64,000 nucleotides of DNA from Pseudomonas sp. dw_358 (GTDB lineage: Bacteria > Pseudomonadota > Gammaproteobacteria > Pseudomonadales > Pseudomonadaceae), in the NCBI RefSeq assembly GCF_018449655.1, contig NZ_JAAVUX010000011.1:105830-169829 (forward strand). The letters are read 5' to 3'. Position numbers and translations under genes: made by a program. Below are positions 25,634-33,836 of this stretch, one piece after another (the stretch's first letter is position 1; each line of letters begins with the position of its first letter). The notes below the pieces were generated by a model. The model was not told the DNA's origin, ran no database searches, and was given only the letters and a program-made list of their open reading frames with translations.

Positions 25634-27544
25634 ATGTCCGTAAGACGCACACGCAAAGACGATGGCAGCCAATGGACCGTGGCCGACAGCCGCAGTGTTT
25701 ACGGGATCCGCCACTGGGGTGCGGGTTATTTCGCCATTAACGAGGCCGGGCGTGTGGAAGTGCGCCCCAATGGGCCGGGCAGTGCGCCGATCGATCTGTT
25801 CGAGCAAGTCGACGAGTTGCGCAAGAGTGGCTTGTCGCTGCCATTGCTGGTGCGTTTTCCCGACATTCTGCAGGACCGTGTGCGTCAGCTGACCGGTGCC
25901 TTCGATGCCAACATCGAGCGCCTGGAATACCAGAGCCATTACACCGCGCTGTACCCCATCAAGGTCAACCAGCAGGAGGCGGTGGTAGAAAACATCATCG
26001 CCACTCAGAACGTCTCCATTGGCCTGGAAGCCGGGTCCAAGCCCGAGTTGCTGGCGGTGCTGGCTTTGGCGCCCAAGGGCGGGACCATCGTCTGCAACGG
26101 TTACAAGGATCGCGAGTTCATCCGCCTGGCGCTGATCGGCCAGAAGCTGGGCCACAACGTCTTCATTGTCATCGAGAAAGAGTCGGAAGTGGCGTTGGTG
26201 ATCGAGGAGGCGGCCGAGCTCAAAGTCAAGCCGCAGGTGGGCCTGCGCGTGCGCCTGTCCTCGCTGGCCTCCAGCAAGTGGGCCGATACCGGCGGTGAGA
26301 AATCCAAGTTCGGCCTGTCGGCCGCGCAGCTGTTGTCGGTGGTCGAACGTTTCCGCGCCGCAGGCCTGGATCAAGGCATCCGCCTGCTGCACTTCCACAT
26401 GGGCTCGCAGATTGCCAACCTGGCCGATTACCAGCACGGCTTCAAGGAGGCCATTCGCTATTATGGCGAGCTGCGTGCGCTCGGCTTGCCGGTGGACCAC
26501 ATCGACGTGGGCGGTGGGTTGGGTGTGGATTACGACGGCACCCATTCGCGCAATGCCAGCTCCATCAACTACGACATGGACGACTACGCCGGTGTCGTGG
26601 TGGGCATGCTCAAGGAGTTCTGCAACGCTCAAGGCCTGCCCCATCCGCACATCTTCTCGGAGAGCGGTCGCTCGCTGACCGCCCACCACGCGATCCTGGT
26701 GGTGCAGGTCACCGATGTAGAGCGGCATAACGATGAGGTGCCGGAGATCACCGACAAGGAAAGCCTGCCGGAAACCGTGCAGTGGCTGGTGGACCTGCTG
26801 GGCCCGACCGACATCGAGATGGTCACCGAAACCTATTGGCGCGCCACCCACTACATGAGCGACGTGGCTACTCAGTATGCCGATGGCAAGATTACCCTGG
26901 CTCAGAAAGCCCTGGCCGAGCAGTGCTACTTCGCGGTCTGCCGTCGCCTGCACAACTCGCTGAAGGCACGCCAGCGCTCGCACCGCATGGTGCTCGATGA
27001 GCTCAACGACAAGCTGGCCGACAAGTACATCTGCAATTTTTCGGTGTTCCAAAGCCTGCCCGATACCTGGGCCATCGGCCAGGTGTTGCCGATCCTGCCG
27101 TTGCACCGTCTGGATGAAGAACCCATGCGTCGGGCGGTCCTGCAGGACCTGACCTGTGATTCGGACGGCAAGATCAAGCAGTACGTCGACGAACAGAGCA
27201 TAGAGACCAGCCTGCCGGTGCACGCGGTGAACGAGGGTGAAGACTACCTGCTAGGGGTTTTTCTGGTGGGGGCCTATCAGGAAATTCTCGGTGACATGCA
27301 TAACCTGTTCGGTGATACCGACTCGGTGAACATCTACCAGAACCCCAACGGCAGCGTGTACCACGCCGGTATCGAGACCCACGACACCATCGAAGACATG
27401 CTGCGCTACGTGCATTTGTCGCCGGAAGAGCTGATGACCCATTATCGCGACAAGGTGGCCAGTGCCGACATCAGTGCGCGCGACCGGACCCAGTACCTTG
27501 ACGCCCTGCGTCTGGGCCTGACCCGCTCTTCGTATCTGTCATAA
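25634..27544 (+). CDS. speA: SpeA, biosynthetic arginine decarboxylase
   Basis: This 636-residue PLP enzyme of fold III converts arginine to agmatine, the first step of the agmatine route to putrescine. The PLP lysine is Lys110 in ALYPIKVNQQ. Other signatures are LHFHMGSQIAN and HIDVGGGLGVDYDG in the barrel, and SESGRSLTAHHAIL. The start follows an AGGGGACCTCG ribosome site. The length is normal. A GTG-started lipoprotein hydrolase begins one base after its stop. Confidence 0.97.
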   Translation: MSVRRTRKDDGSQWTVADSRSVYGIRHWGAGYFAINEAGRVEVRPNGPGSAPIDLFEQVDELRKSGLSLPLLVRFPDILQDRVRQLTGAFDANIERLEYQSHYTALYPIKVNQQEAVVENIIATQNVSIGLEAGSKPELLAVLALAPKGGTIVCNGYKDREFIRLALIGQKLGHNVFIVIEKESEVALVIEEAAELKVKPQVGLRVRLSSLASSKWADTGGEKSKFGLSAAQLLSVVERFRAAGLDQGIRLLHFHMGSQIANLADYQHGFKEAIRYYGELRALGLPVDHIDVGGGLGVDYDGTHSRNASSINYDMDDYAGVVVGMLKEFCNAQGLPHPHIFSESGRSLTAHHAILVVQVTDVERHNDEVPEITDKESLPETVQWLVDLLGPTDIEMVTETYWRATHYMSDVATQYADGKITLAQKALAEQCYFAVCRRLHNSLKARQRSHRMVLDELNDKLADKYICNFSVFQSLPDTWAIGQVLPILPLHRLDEEPMRRAVLQDLTCDSDGKIKQYVDEQSIETSLPVHAVNEGEDYLLGVFLVGAYQEILGDMHNLFGDTDSVNIYQNPNGSVYHAGIETHDTIEDMLRYVHLSPEELMTHYRDKVASADISARDRTQYLDALRLGLTRSSYLS

Positions 27545-27545
27545 G

Positions 27546-28469
27546 GTGCTGCGCCGGGCCATCGCGCTCTGCGTCGTTCTACTGCTCGGCGGCTGCTCGC
27601 CGCTGGGCATGGTGGACGGGGTCACGCCGAGCAACGGTTACATCCGGGTCGAGGGCCTCGCTTATGGCGATGGCCCACGCCAGCATCTGGACCTGTACCA
27701 GCCCCTGACACCCCTGCCGAAGCATCCGGTGGTGGTGTTTTTCTATGGTGGCAGCTGGACCAGCGGTGAACGTGGCCACTACCGTTTCGTCGCTCGGGCC
27801 TTGGCCCAGCGCGGGATTCTGGCGGTGATTGCCGACTACCGGCTGTATCCGCAGGTCCGCTACCCGGACTTCCTTCAGGACAATGCCCTGGCTGTGGCCT
27901 GGGTGCATCGTCACGTCGCGGCTTACGGCGGTAATCCGCAAGCGCTGTTTCTGATGGGGCACAGCTCGGGGGCGTACAACGCGGCCATGCTTGCGCTGGA
28001 TGGCTCGTTGCTGCAAGCCGTGGGGCTTTCACCGGCTGATATCCGCGGCTGGATCGGCCTCGCCGGACCTTACGATTTCTTGCCGGTGGAAAACACCGAG
28101 GTACGCCCGGTGTTCTTCTATCCGAACACCCCTGCCGATTCCCAGCCGATCAATCATGTGCAGGCCGGTGCGCCACCCGCGCTGTTGATCGCGGCCAATA
28201 CCGACAGCTATGTCAACCCGGTGCGCAACACTGGCGGACTGGCCAGGCGCTTGCGTGAGGTCGGGGTGCCGGTGGAGGTGCATTATATGGACCGGGTCAA
28301 TCACATGACCTTGATCGGTGCCTTCGCCTGGCCGCTTCAATGGCTGGCGCCGGTGGTGGATGAGGTGGTGGGGTTCGTCGGGCGCGGCGGTCCTAGGGTA
28401 CCAACCAACCATCCCGCTTCTGCAACCGCCAGCCCATCAGCCCCAGCGTCACCGCCCGCAGCGCCATGA
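27546..28469 (+). CDS. Alpha/beta-hydrolase lipoprotein (esterase-like)
   Basis: This 307-residue protein starts at a GTG one base after the speA stop. It has a lipoprotein signal ending in the lipobox LLGGC (residues 13-17), so it is probably membrane-anchored. The alpha/beta-hydrolase core shows the oxyanion-hole motif FFYGGSW and the nucleophile elbow GHSSG near residue 140. A late Asp and the histidine in NHMTLIG complete a likely triad. Kynurenine-formamidase and carboxylesterase families are nearest. The last 25 or so residues (Pro/Ala/Ser-rich) are read from DNA antisense to the end of the MATE gene and look like a stop-loss tail. Confidence 0.82.
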   Translation: MLRRAIALCVVLLLGGCSPLGMVDGVTPSNGYIRVEGLAYGDGPRQHLDLYQPLTPLPKHPVVVFFYGGSWTSGERGHYRFVARALAQRGILAVIADYRLYPQVRYPDFLQDNALAVAWVHRHVAAYGGNPQALFLMGHSSGAYNAAMLALDGSLLQAVGLSPADIRGWIGLAGPYDFLPVENTEVRPVFFYPNTPADSQPINHVQAGAPPALLIAANTDSYVNPVRNTGGLARRLREVGVPVEVHYMDRVNHMTLIGAFAWPLQWLAPVVDEVVGFVGRGGPRVPTNHPASATASPSAPASPPAAP

Positions 28470-29733
28470 ACAGCAGAAAGCTTATCCACAGCCCATGGTT
28501 GCCCCAGCCCATGCTGGCCCAGGCAACCGGCAGGATCATTGCCACGCTTAGCAGCATGCCGTTACGCATTTCCCGACCGCGAGTGGCGCCGATGAACAGG
28601 CCGTCGAGCAGGTAACTCCACACCGCCACCAGCGGTAACACCGCCAGGTAGGGCAGGTACGTATAGGCGGTGCTGCGCACGCTGGCAATGTTGGTCTGCA
28701 TGTCGATGAACAGCTGGCCTTCGAACAGGAACAGGATCGCGAAACCCAGGCTGGCCAGCAGCGACCAGCCACAGGCCACCACCATCGAGCGGCGCAACGC
28801 GTCACGGTCTCGCGCGCCGATGGCGTGACCACACAGCGCTTCCACTGCGTGGGCCAGACCGTCCAGCGCCTGGGCGGTCAGTTGCAGGCCGTTCAGCAGC
28901 AGGGCATTGGCCGCCACTGTGGCATCCCCAAGGCGCGCACCTTGCACCGTGATCAGCAAAAATACCCCCTGCAAGGCCAGGCTGCGGATGAAAATATCGC
29001 GGTTGACGGTCAGCAATGGCCGCCAGTTGTGCCACTGGCGCAGCGCGTCCCAAGCGACCTGACCCGGATAACGGAGCAGCGCCGGGCGGGTCAGCGCCAG
29101 GCCGGTCAGCACGCCGACCCACTCGGCGACCACCGAAGCCCGCGCAGAGCCCAGTACGCCCCAGTCCAGCCCCAGAACGAACCAGAGGTTCAGCACAATG
29201 TTCAGCAGGTTGGTGACCAGCAGAATGGTCAGCGGGGCCTTGGCATTCTGAGTGCCGAGAAACCAGCCCACCAAAGCATAGGTACCCAGGGCAGCCGGCA
29301 AACCGAGCAGTCGAGTGTGGAAAAAATCACGGGTGGTTTGCGCCAGATCCGTGGAGGGTTGCATCAGGCTCAAGGCAAAGTGACTGAACGGCAGGCCGAG
29401 CACCCCCAGCAGCAAGGAAAACAGCAGCGCAAGCATCAGCCCTTGGGCCAGCACCTGACGCAGCGCTGCACCATCGCGGCGGCCGGCGGCCAGGGCGGCA
29501 AAGCCGGTGGCCCCCATGCGCAGGAAACTCATGGTCCAGGCGAGGAAGGCATACAGGCTGCCGCCCACCGCCACGGCGCCCAGCTGGTGAGCATGGGGCA
29601 GGTGGCCGATGACGGCACTGTCCACGAGTGTCACCAACGGCACGGAAATATTGGAAAGGATCATTGGCGCGGCCAGCGCCCAGACCTTGCGGTGGGTTTG
29701 GCGGTCGCGCCAGTCGGCGATCAGTCGGGACAT
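28393..29733 (-). CDS. MATE family efflux transporter (DinF-like)
   Basis: This 446-residue protein has about 12 hydrophobic helices and the MATE N-terminal pattern APMILSNISVPLVTLVDSAVIGHL. The family exports drugs or metabolites using Na+ or H+ gradients; the DinF subgroup is suggested by size and N-terminus. Its 3' end overlaps the convergent hydrolase gene by 77 nt. Confidence 0.92.
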   Translation of the reverse strand: MSRLIADWRDRQTHRKVWALAAPMILSNISVPLVTLVDSAVIGHLPHAHQLGAVAVGGSLYAFLAWTMSFLRMGATGFAALAAGRRDGAALRQVLAQGLMLALLFSLLLGVLGLPFSHFALSLMQPSTDLAQTTRDFFHTRLLGLPAALGTYALVGWFLGTQNAKAPLTILLVTNLLNIVLNLWFVLGLDWGVLGSARASVVAEWVGVLTGLALTRPALLRYPGQVAWDALRQWHNWRPLLTVNRDIFIRSLALQGVFLLITVQGARLGDATVAANALLLNGLQLTAQALDGLAHAVEALCGHAIGARDRDALRRSMVVACGWSLLASLGFAILFLFEGQLFIDMQTNIASVRSTAYTYLPYLAVLPLVAVWSYLLDGLFIGATRGREMRNGMLLSVAMILPVAWASMGWGNHGLWISFLLFMALRAVTLGLMGWRLQKRDGWLVP

Positions 29734-29772
29734 AGGGCGCAGGCTCCGGTTAGCCGGCGATTGTACCCTTGA

Positions 29773-30066
29773 TCAGTGAATGATCCAGCTCAACAACCAC
29801 AGCCCCAGTAGCGCCCAGATTATCCCCAGGATGATCGAAGCACGCATGAACGCGCGCACGGCCGAGTACAGAAAAATCAGGCCCAGGACCAGCCCGACGA
29901 TGCTGATCAGCGAGGTGTCCATGCCCAAAGTCCGCGACATGCCCTCGACGAAATTGCCACCGGCGTGGGTCAGCAGGTTGAACAACCACCCCAGGCTGTC
30001 GACGATAAAGCGGATGACGGCCCCCAGAGCCTGGCCCAGCCATTCGAAAAAGCCATCTACGTGCAT
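29773..30066 (-). CDS. Small two-helix membrane protein of unknown function
   Basis: This 97-residue protein has an amphipathic N-terminal region (FFEWLGQALGAVIRFIVDSL) and two clear hydrophobic segments in the C-terminal half (about 52-70 and 78-96). It has no cysteine and no known motif. The start and stop are clear and it lies just upstream of the MATE gene on the same strand, so co-transcription is possible. I do not recognise the family. Confidence 0.7.
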   Translation of the reverse strand: MHVDGFFEWLGQALGAVIRFIVDSLGWLFNLLTHAGGNFVEGMSRTLGMDTSLISIVGLVLGLIFLYSAVRAFMRASIILGIIWALLGLWLLSWIIH

Positions 30067-30114
30067 GCGTGCTTCCTGTCAGTCACGGCGTAATGCCGTT
30101 GAATTCGTGTGTTG

Positions 30115-30158
30115 GGCCATCAGCCCCGATGGGAGTTCCGCATTGGGGCATGATGGCC
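30115..30158. other. Long imperfect hairpin in an intergenic gap
   Basis: GGCCATCA-GCCCCGATG (30115-30131) pairs with CATTGGGGC-A-TGATGGCC (30141-30158). This gives a stem of about 17 bp with one mismatch and a bulged A, around a 9-nt loop. It has no U-tract. It sits alone between a prepilin-peptidase-like gene and a small membrane protein gene. Confidence 0.5.
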
Positions 30159-30187
30159 AGCACCGCTGAATAACAGGCGCCGCAGGC

Positions 30188-30658
30188 TTAAGCAAGCCAG
30201 AACAGCGAGAGCAGGAACCCGGCCAGCAAAAAAGGCGAGAAGGGCGGGTTGATACTGGTGGCCGGTTCCAAGGGGTGGAACAGCCGGCGGGTCTTGGGTT
30301 TGAGCCTTGCCCAGATGCGTGGGCCGATCAAGGCCCAGACCACCAGGGTCAGAATGGCGCCGACGAAGGTGCCGAGCAAGTGCATGCGGTCAGTGGCCAG
30401 CGCGAGGCCGGCCAACAGTTTTACATCGCTGGCATCCAATCTTCCCGACCAGTAGCCGGGAGCCGTGATGGCCATGCACAGTGCCAAGGCAAACCCGCCT
30501 TCGGCAACACTGGCGCCGATCCAAGTGTGCCCGGTGCCGAACAGCACCAGCAAAGCCAGGGCCGCGCCGCCTAATGTCAGGGTATTGGTGATCCGCCGCT
30601 GGCGGATATCCTGCTCGGCGCACAGGGTAAACCACAGAACCAGAACCATGCTTTGCAT
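30188..30658 (-). CDS. A24 (type IV prepilin peptidase-like) membrane protein
   Basis: This 156-residue polytopic protein resembles the catalytic half of A24 leader peptidases (CpaA/TadV type). A first aspartate lies in CAEQDIRQRRITN after helix one, and a second in RLDASDVKLLAGL. The usual GxGDxKL is altered to ASDVKL: the Asp and Lys are kept but the preceding glycine is lost. No pilin, secretion or tad genes are nearby, so it is an orphan. I start at 30658, preceded by AAGGGA. It may process Flp-type pilins encoded elsewhere, or be diverged. Confidence 0.75.
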   Translation of the reverse strand: MQSMVLVLWFTLCAEQDIRQRRITNTLTLGGAALALLVLFGTGHTWIGASVAEGGFALALCMAITAPGYWSGRLDASDVKLLAGLALATDRMHLLGTFVGAILTLVVWALIGPRIWARLKPKTRRLFHPLEPATSINPPFSPFLLAGFLLSLFWLA

Positions 30659-30798
30659 CGCGAGACGTCCCTTGTGTCTATCCACATTCGAATGCGATCA
30701 CTCGCTTCTTTCAGGGTAGACGCGTTAGCGGGAGCGGAGTTGCCTTGGCGACAAAATGTTGCCAGGGCGGGCAACATTTTGCGCCGAACGGCATGAGG

Positions 30799-31365
30799 TC
30801 AGTGCGGAGGGTAGGCGGAAAGCACTTGAGCGACGGTTTTTTGAATGATCTCGGTGCGCTCCTGCGGGCCGGCATCGCCGTTGTTGTCGAGCCGCTCGGC
30901 GCTGGCGCGCCAGACCAGCTTGCCATCACGGCCGTCGAGCAGATCGACCTGCAGGGTGGCGACCTTGTAGTCGACCGTGCGCGATTCGCTGTAGATCGGC
31001 GCTCCCCAGCCAGGTCCCCATGGACCGCCCCAATATCCCCAGCCGGGGCCCTGGCTGACCACCTGCTGCTGGCGGTTATCAACGATCAGCCAAGTCTGCA
31101 CATCAAGGTCCGCCTTGGTGCCAGGGGTCGCCGGGCGCAGGCCGCGCTGGTCCAGTTGCTCGGCGATGGCCTGACGTATGCGCGCCTCGGTGAGGTCGCT
31201 GCGTATACGCGGATCATCCGGGCGGTATTGCAGGGCGGGGGTTTTCCAGGCCCAGGTGCGATAGCCGGCGAAATCCCGGCTGGCATCATAGTCGGCCACC
31301 GGGCGGGTGGTCTGGCAGGCACCGAGCAGGAGGCTCAACGAAACGACAGCAGCACGTGCGTACAT
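30799..31365 (-). CDS. DUF4136 lipoprotein (second of tandem pair)
   Basis: This 188-residue protein starts at 31365 with a lipoprotein signal peptide ending in LLLGAC. The mature part has the DUF4136 pattern: DYDASRDFAGYRTWAW, then IRQAIAEQLDQRGL, then a Gly/Trp/Pro-rich linker (GWGYWGGPWGPGWG) and a C-terminal strand region with LDGRDGKLVWRASAERLD. The function of the family is unknown; the proteins are thought to be outer-membrane or periplasmic lipoproteins. The gene lies 26 nt after a paralogue. Confidence 0.88.
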   Translation of the reverse strand: MYARAAVVSLSLLLGACQTTRPVADYDASRDFAGYRTWAWKTPALQYRPDDPRIRSDLTEARIRQAIAEQLDQRGLRPATPGTKADLDVQTWLIVDNRQQQVVSQGPGWGYWGGPWGPGWGAPIYSESRTVDYKVATLQVDLLDGRDGKLVWRASAERLDNNGDAGPQERTEIIQKTVAQVLSAYPPH

Positions 31366-31391
31366 GGCAGTTCTCCCAGAAGGAAAGAGGC

Positions 31392-32036
31392 TCAAGCCGG
31401 TGGGTAATTGCCGAGCGCCTTGGCAATGGCTTGGCGCAGGGAATCGGCACGTTGACTTTCGCTGCCGGTGCTGGCGATTTCGGCGGCGGCATTCCACAGC
31501 GGTTGACCGCTGATGCCGTCGAACAGGCGAATGTCCACGACCATCACATTTTCCACATAGGTGCGGACGACAGGGGGACGGTAATAGTTGTAGGGGCCAT
31601 AAGGCCCGTAGCCGGGGCCGCCGTAATAGCCATCATCCTGAACCTGACGCACCCGTTGTTCCATGTGCACATCGGCCGACACCCGCAGGTCGGCTCGCGC
31701 CCCGCTGCGCGCCGGACGCAGGCCGCGCTGGTCCAGGCCCTGGCTGAGGGACTCGGCCACCTGGGCCGGGTCGATGAGGGTGTTGCCGATGGGCATGCGG
31801 TCATTGAACCAGGCCCAGCTGCGGTAGTGCGCCCAGTCCCGCGGAGCCGCCGGATAAGCGCCGGGGTTGTAACCCGGTGGCTGTGTGGCAACGGCAATGG
31901 GCGCCGGCACGGGAGCCGGTTGAGCCAAGGCGGGCGCTGGCGGCAACGGGGCCGAGTCGGCCACGTAGGGGTTCGGCGCCTGGCAGGCGCTGACTCCGAG
32001 GCACATCAGGGCGAACAGGACGACACGGCAGTGCAT
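31392..32036 (-). CDS. DUF4136 lipoprotein (first of tandem pair)
   Basis: This 214-residue lipoprotein starts at 32036 behind GGAGA; the lipobox is LGVSAC. A Pro/Ala-rich spacer (about 22-60) precedes a DUF4136-like domain with WAHYRSWAWFNDR, LSQGLDQRGLRPARSG, a Tyr/Gly/Pro-rich stretch, and FDGISGQPLWNAAAE. The downstream gene shares the DQRGLRPA and (D)G-(x)G-x-(P/L)-(V/L)-W patterns, so this is a tandem duplication. Confidence 0.88.
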   Translation of the reverse strand: MHCRVVLFALMCLGVSACQAPNPYVADSAPLPPAPALAQPAPVPAPIAVATQPPGYNPGAYPAAPRDWAHYRSWAWFNDRMPIGNTLIDPAQVAESLSQGLDQRGLRPARSGARADLRVSADVHMEQRVRQVQDDGYYGGPGYGPYGPYNYYRPPVVRTYVENVMVVDIRLFDGISGQPLWNAAAEIASTGSESQRADSLRQAIAKALGNYPPA

Positions 32037-32058
32037 GGTTTTCTCCACGGCGGCAGGC

Positions 32059-32811
32059 CTATGAGGCTGGGCAACAAATCCAGTGCAGGTAGCGTCCCAG
32101 ACCGGCGAAGGCCGGATGGCGACGGTGGGCCAGCTCCATTTCGATCAAGTCCGCCATGTCGGCGCGACCCTGGAATGGGGCAGGCATGTAGTCATGGAAA
32201 ACGCGCACACCACTCTGACTCTGAACATGCCAGTGGCCTTCGAGTTGGGTGGCGAGCTCGCGGGGGTCCAGCGGCATTTGCGGCGTCAGGCTTTGCTTCT
32301 CGCCGGCCAGGTCATTGCCGCGCAGCTTGCGAAAGTGCCCCTTGAGCAGGTTGCGGTACACCAGTGCGTCGCGGTTGTAGAACGCCAGTGACAGGTGCCC
32401 GTCTGTGGCGGTCAACTGGTGCAGTGCTGGCAAGATGGCATAAGGCTCGGCCAGCCACTCCAGTACCGCATGGCACAGCACCAGGTCGTAAGGCATGTCG
32501 AGCAGATCGGGCAGTTGCTGCCAGCTGGCGTGCAGGAAGGTGGCGGTCTGGCCGGCGCTTTCGAAACGCTCTCGAGCGCCGTCCAGCATCGGCCTTGCCG
32601 GCTCGGCCAGGGTCACGTCATGACCTTGCTGGGCTAGCCACAAGGCCATGTGACCGAGGCCGGCACCAATGTCCAGCACCCGTAGCCGTCGCTCGGGCAG
32701 GCGTTCGAGCAGATCGGCCTGGAGCACGGCGAGGCGAATTGCACCCTTGGCGCCACCATAGATCTTGGCGGCAAAACGGGTGGCCAGTTCATCGAAGTGA
32801 CGGTCTTTCAT
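32059..32811 (-). CDS. cmoM: CmoM, tRNA 5-carboxymethoxyuridine methyltransferase
   Basis: This 250-residue class I SAM methyltransferase (formerly SmtA) methylates cmo5U at the tRNA wobble position. The N-terminus MKDRHFDELATRFAAKIYGG is characteristic, followed by SAM motif I LRVLDIGAGLGHMALWLA and the post-motif HAVLEWLAEP. The ATG at 32811 overlaps the MazG-like stop by 4 nt (ATGA), which fixes the start. The C-terminus ends HWICCPAS. Confidence 0.93.
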   Translation of the reverse strand: MKDRHFDELATRFAAKIYGGAKGAIRLAVLQADLLERLPERRLRVLDIGAGLGHMALWLAQQGHDVTLAEPARPMLDGARERFESAGQTATFLHASWQQLPDLLDMPYDLVLCHAVLEWLAEPYAILPALHQLTATDGHLSLAFYNRDALVYRNLLKGHFRKLRGNDLAGEKQSLTPQMPLDPRELATQLEGHWHVQSQSGVRVFHDYMPAPFQGRADMADLIEMELAHRRHPAFAGLGRYLHWICCPAS

Positions 32812-33113
32812 TTGGCGAAGCGCCGCTCGCTGTCGGCCAGCTTGGCGCGCACGACTTCGTCCATGTCCAGGCCCAGCTCGTTGCACAGCAGCAGCAGATA
32901 CAGGACCACGTCGCCGATTTCCTGGCCGGCGTGGGCCAGTTCATCGGGCGGCAGCTGCCGGGATTGGTCTTCGGTCTTCCATTGGAAGATTTCCACCAGC
33001 TCGGCCATTTCCACGCTGGCCGCCATGGTCAGGTTTTTCGGGCTATGGAAGCCACGCCATTCGTTGGTGTCGCGGATGCGGTGCAGGCGTGCGGTCAATT
33101 CGTCGATATTCAT
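32808..33113 (-). CDS. MazG-like nucleotide pyrophosphohydrolase
   Basis: This 101-residue single-domain protein of the all-alpha NTP pyrophosphatase superfamily (RS21-C6/dCTPase type) has SVEMAELVEIFQW and QEIGDVVLYLLLL. These carry the metal-binding acidic residues (ExxE and ExxD). It probably clears non-canonical or excess nucleotides. It overlaps cmoM by 4 nt, so the two are translated together. Confidence 0.88.
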   Translation of the reverse strand: MNIDELTARLHRIRDTNEWRGFHSPKNLTMAASVEMAELVEIFQWKTEDQSRQLPPDELAHAGQEIGDVVLYLLLLCNELGLDMDEVVRAKLADSERRFAK

Positions 33114-33189
33114 GGGCGCTCCTCAGGCGCCTAGCTTCCCGTCGCGCTGCCCGCTTTGCAAGTAAATCAACGGTTATCCGTGGGGCCGT

Positions 33190-33783
33190 TCAGCTGGCAG
33201 CCAGCAAGCTCGACCAGGCGGCGACCAGCAACAGCAGAGCCATCCCCTGATTGAAGCCGCGCTGTGCCCGTGACGAGCGCAATACACGGGCCGAACCCAC
33301 CCCCAGTAACGCCCAGCAGATCATGCAGGGCACCGCCACGAGGAAGAACATCAGCGCCAGCTGTGCCACTCGCGTGGTCGGGTCGACGGCGCCGAGACTG
33401 AAGACGCCCATGACCGCCAACGCCATCATCCAGGTCTTGGGATTGATCAGTTGCAGCCCGGCAGCGCCGATCCAGCCCAGTCGTGGCCCGGTTTCGGCCT
33501 GATCCGGGTTGAAGGCGGGCGCGCGAAACAGTCCCCAGGCCAACCAGGTCAACCACAGCACCCCGGCCCAGGCCATGGCTTGCTGGACTCTCGGCATCTG
33601 CAACAGTAACTGGCCAAGCCCCGTACCGACCACCAGCACCAGCCCCGCCGCACCGGCACAGGCGCCCAGCACGATCGGCACGGCCGCACGCAGGCCATAC
33701 CTGGCGCTGTTGCTCAGCACCAGAATGTTGGTGGGGCCGGGGGTGATCGAAGACACAAAGGCGAACAGCAGAAACGGTAGCAT
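33190..33783 (-). CDS. LysE/RhtB family exporter
   Basis: This 197-residue membrane protein has about six helices and the family signature near the N-terminus (SSITPGPTNILVLSNS), plus INPKTWMMALAVMGV in the middle. The family exports amino acids or related metabolites. I start at the ATG at 33783; an in-frame GTG lies three codons upstream. An AraC regulator is encoded just upstream on the same strand and may control it. Confidence 0.9.
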   Translation of the reverse strand: MLPFLLFAFVSSITPGPTNILVLSNSARYGLRAAVPIVLGACAGAAGLVLVVGTGLGQLLLQMPRVQQAMAWAGVLWLTWLAWGLFRAPAFNPDQAETGPRLGWIGAAGLQLINPKTWMMALAVMGVFSLGAVDPTTRVAQLALMFFLVAVPCMICWALLGVGSARVLRSSRAQRGFNQGMALLLLVAAWSSLLAAS

Positions 33784-33836
33784 GGCAGGCACCGGAGCTT
33801 CAGAAGTAAGACGCCATGGTCGTGGCTGCCGGTCTG

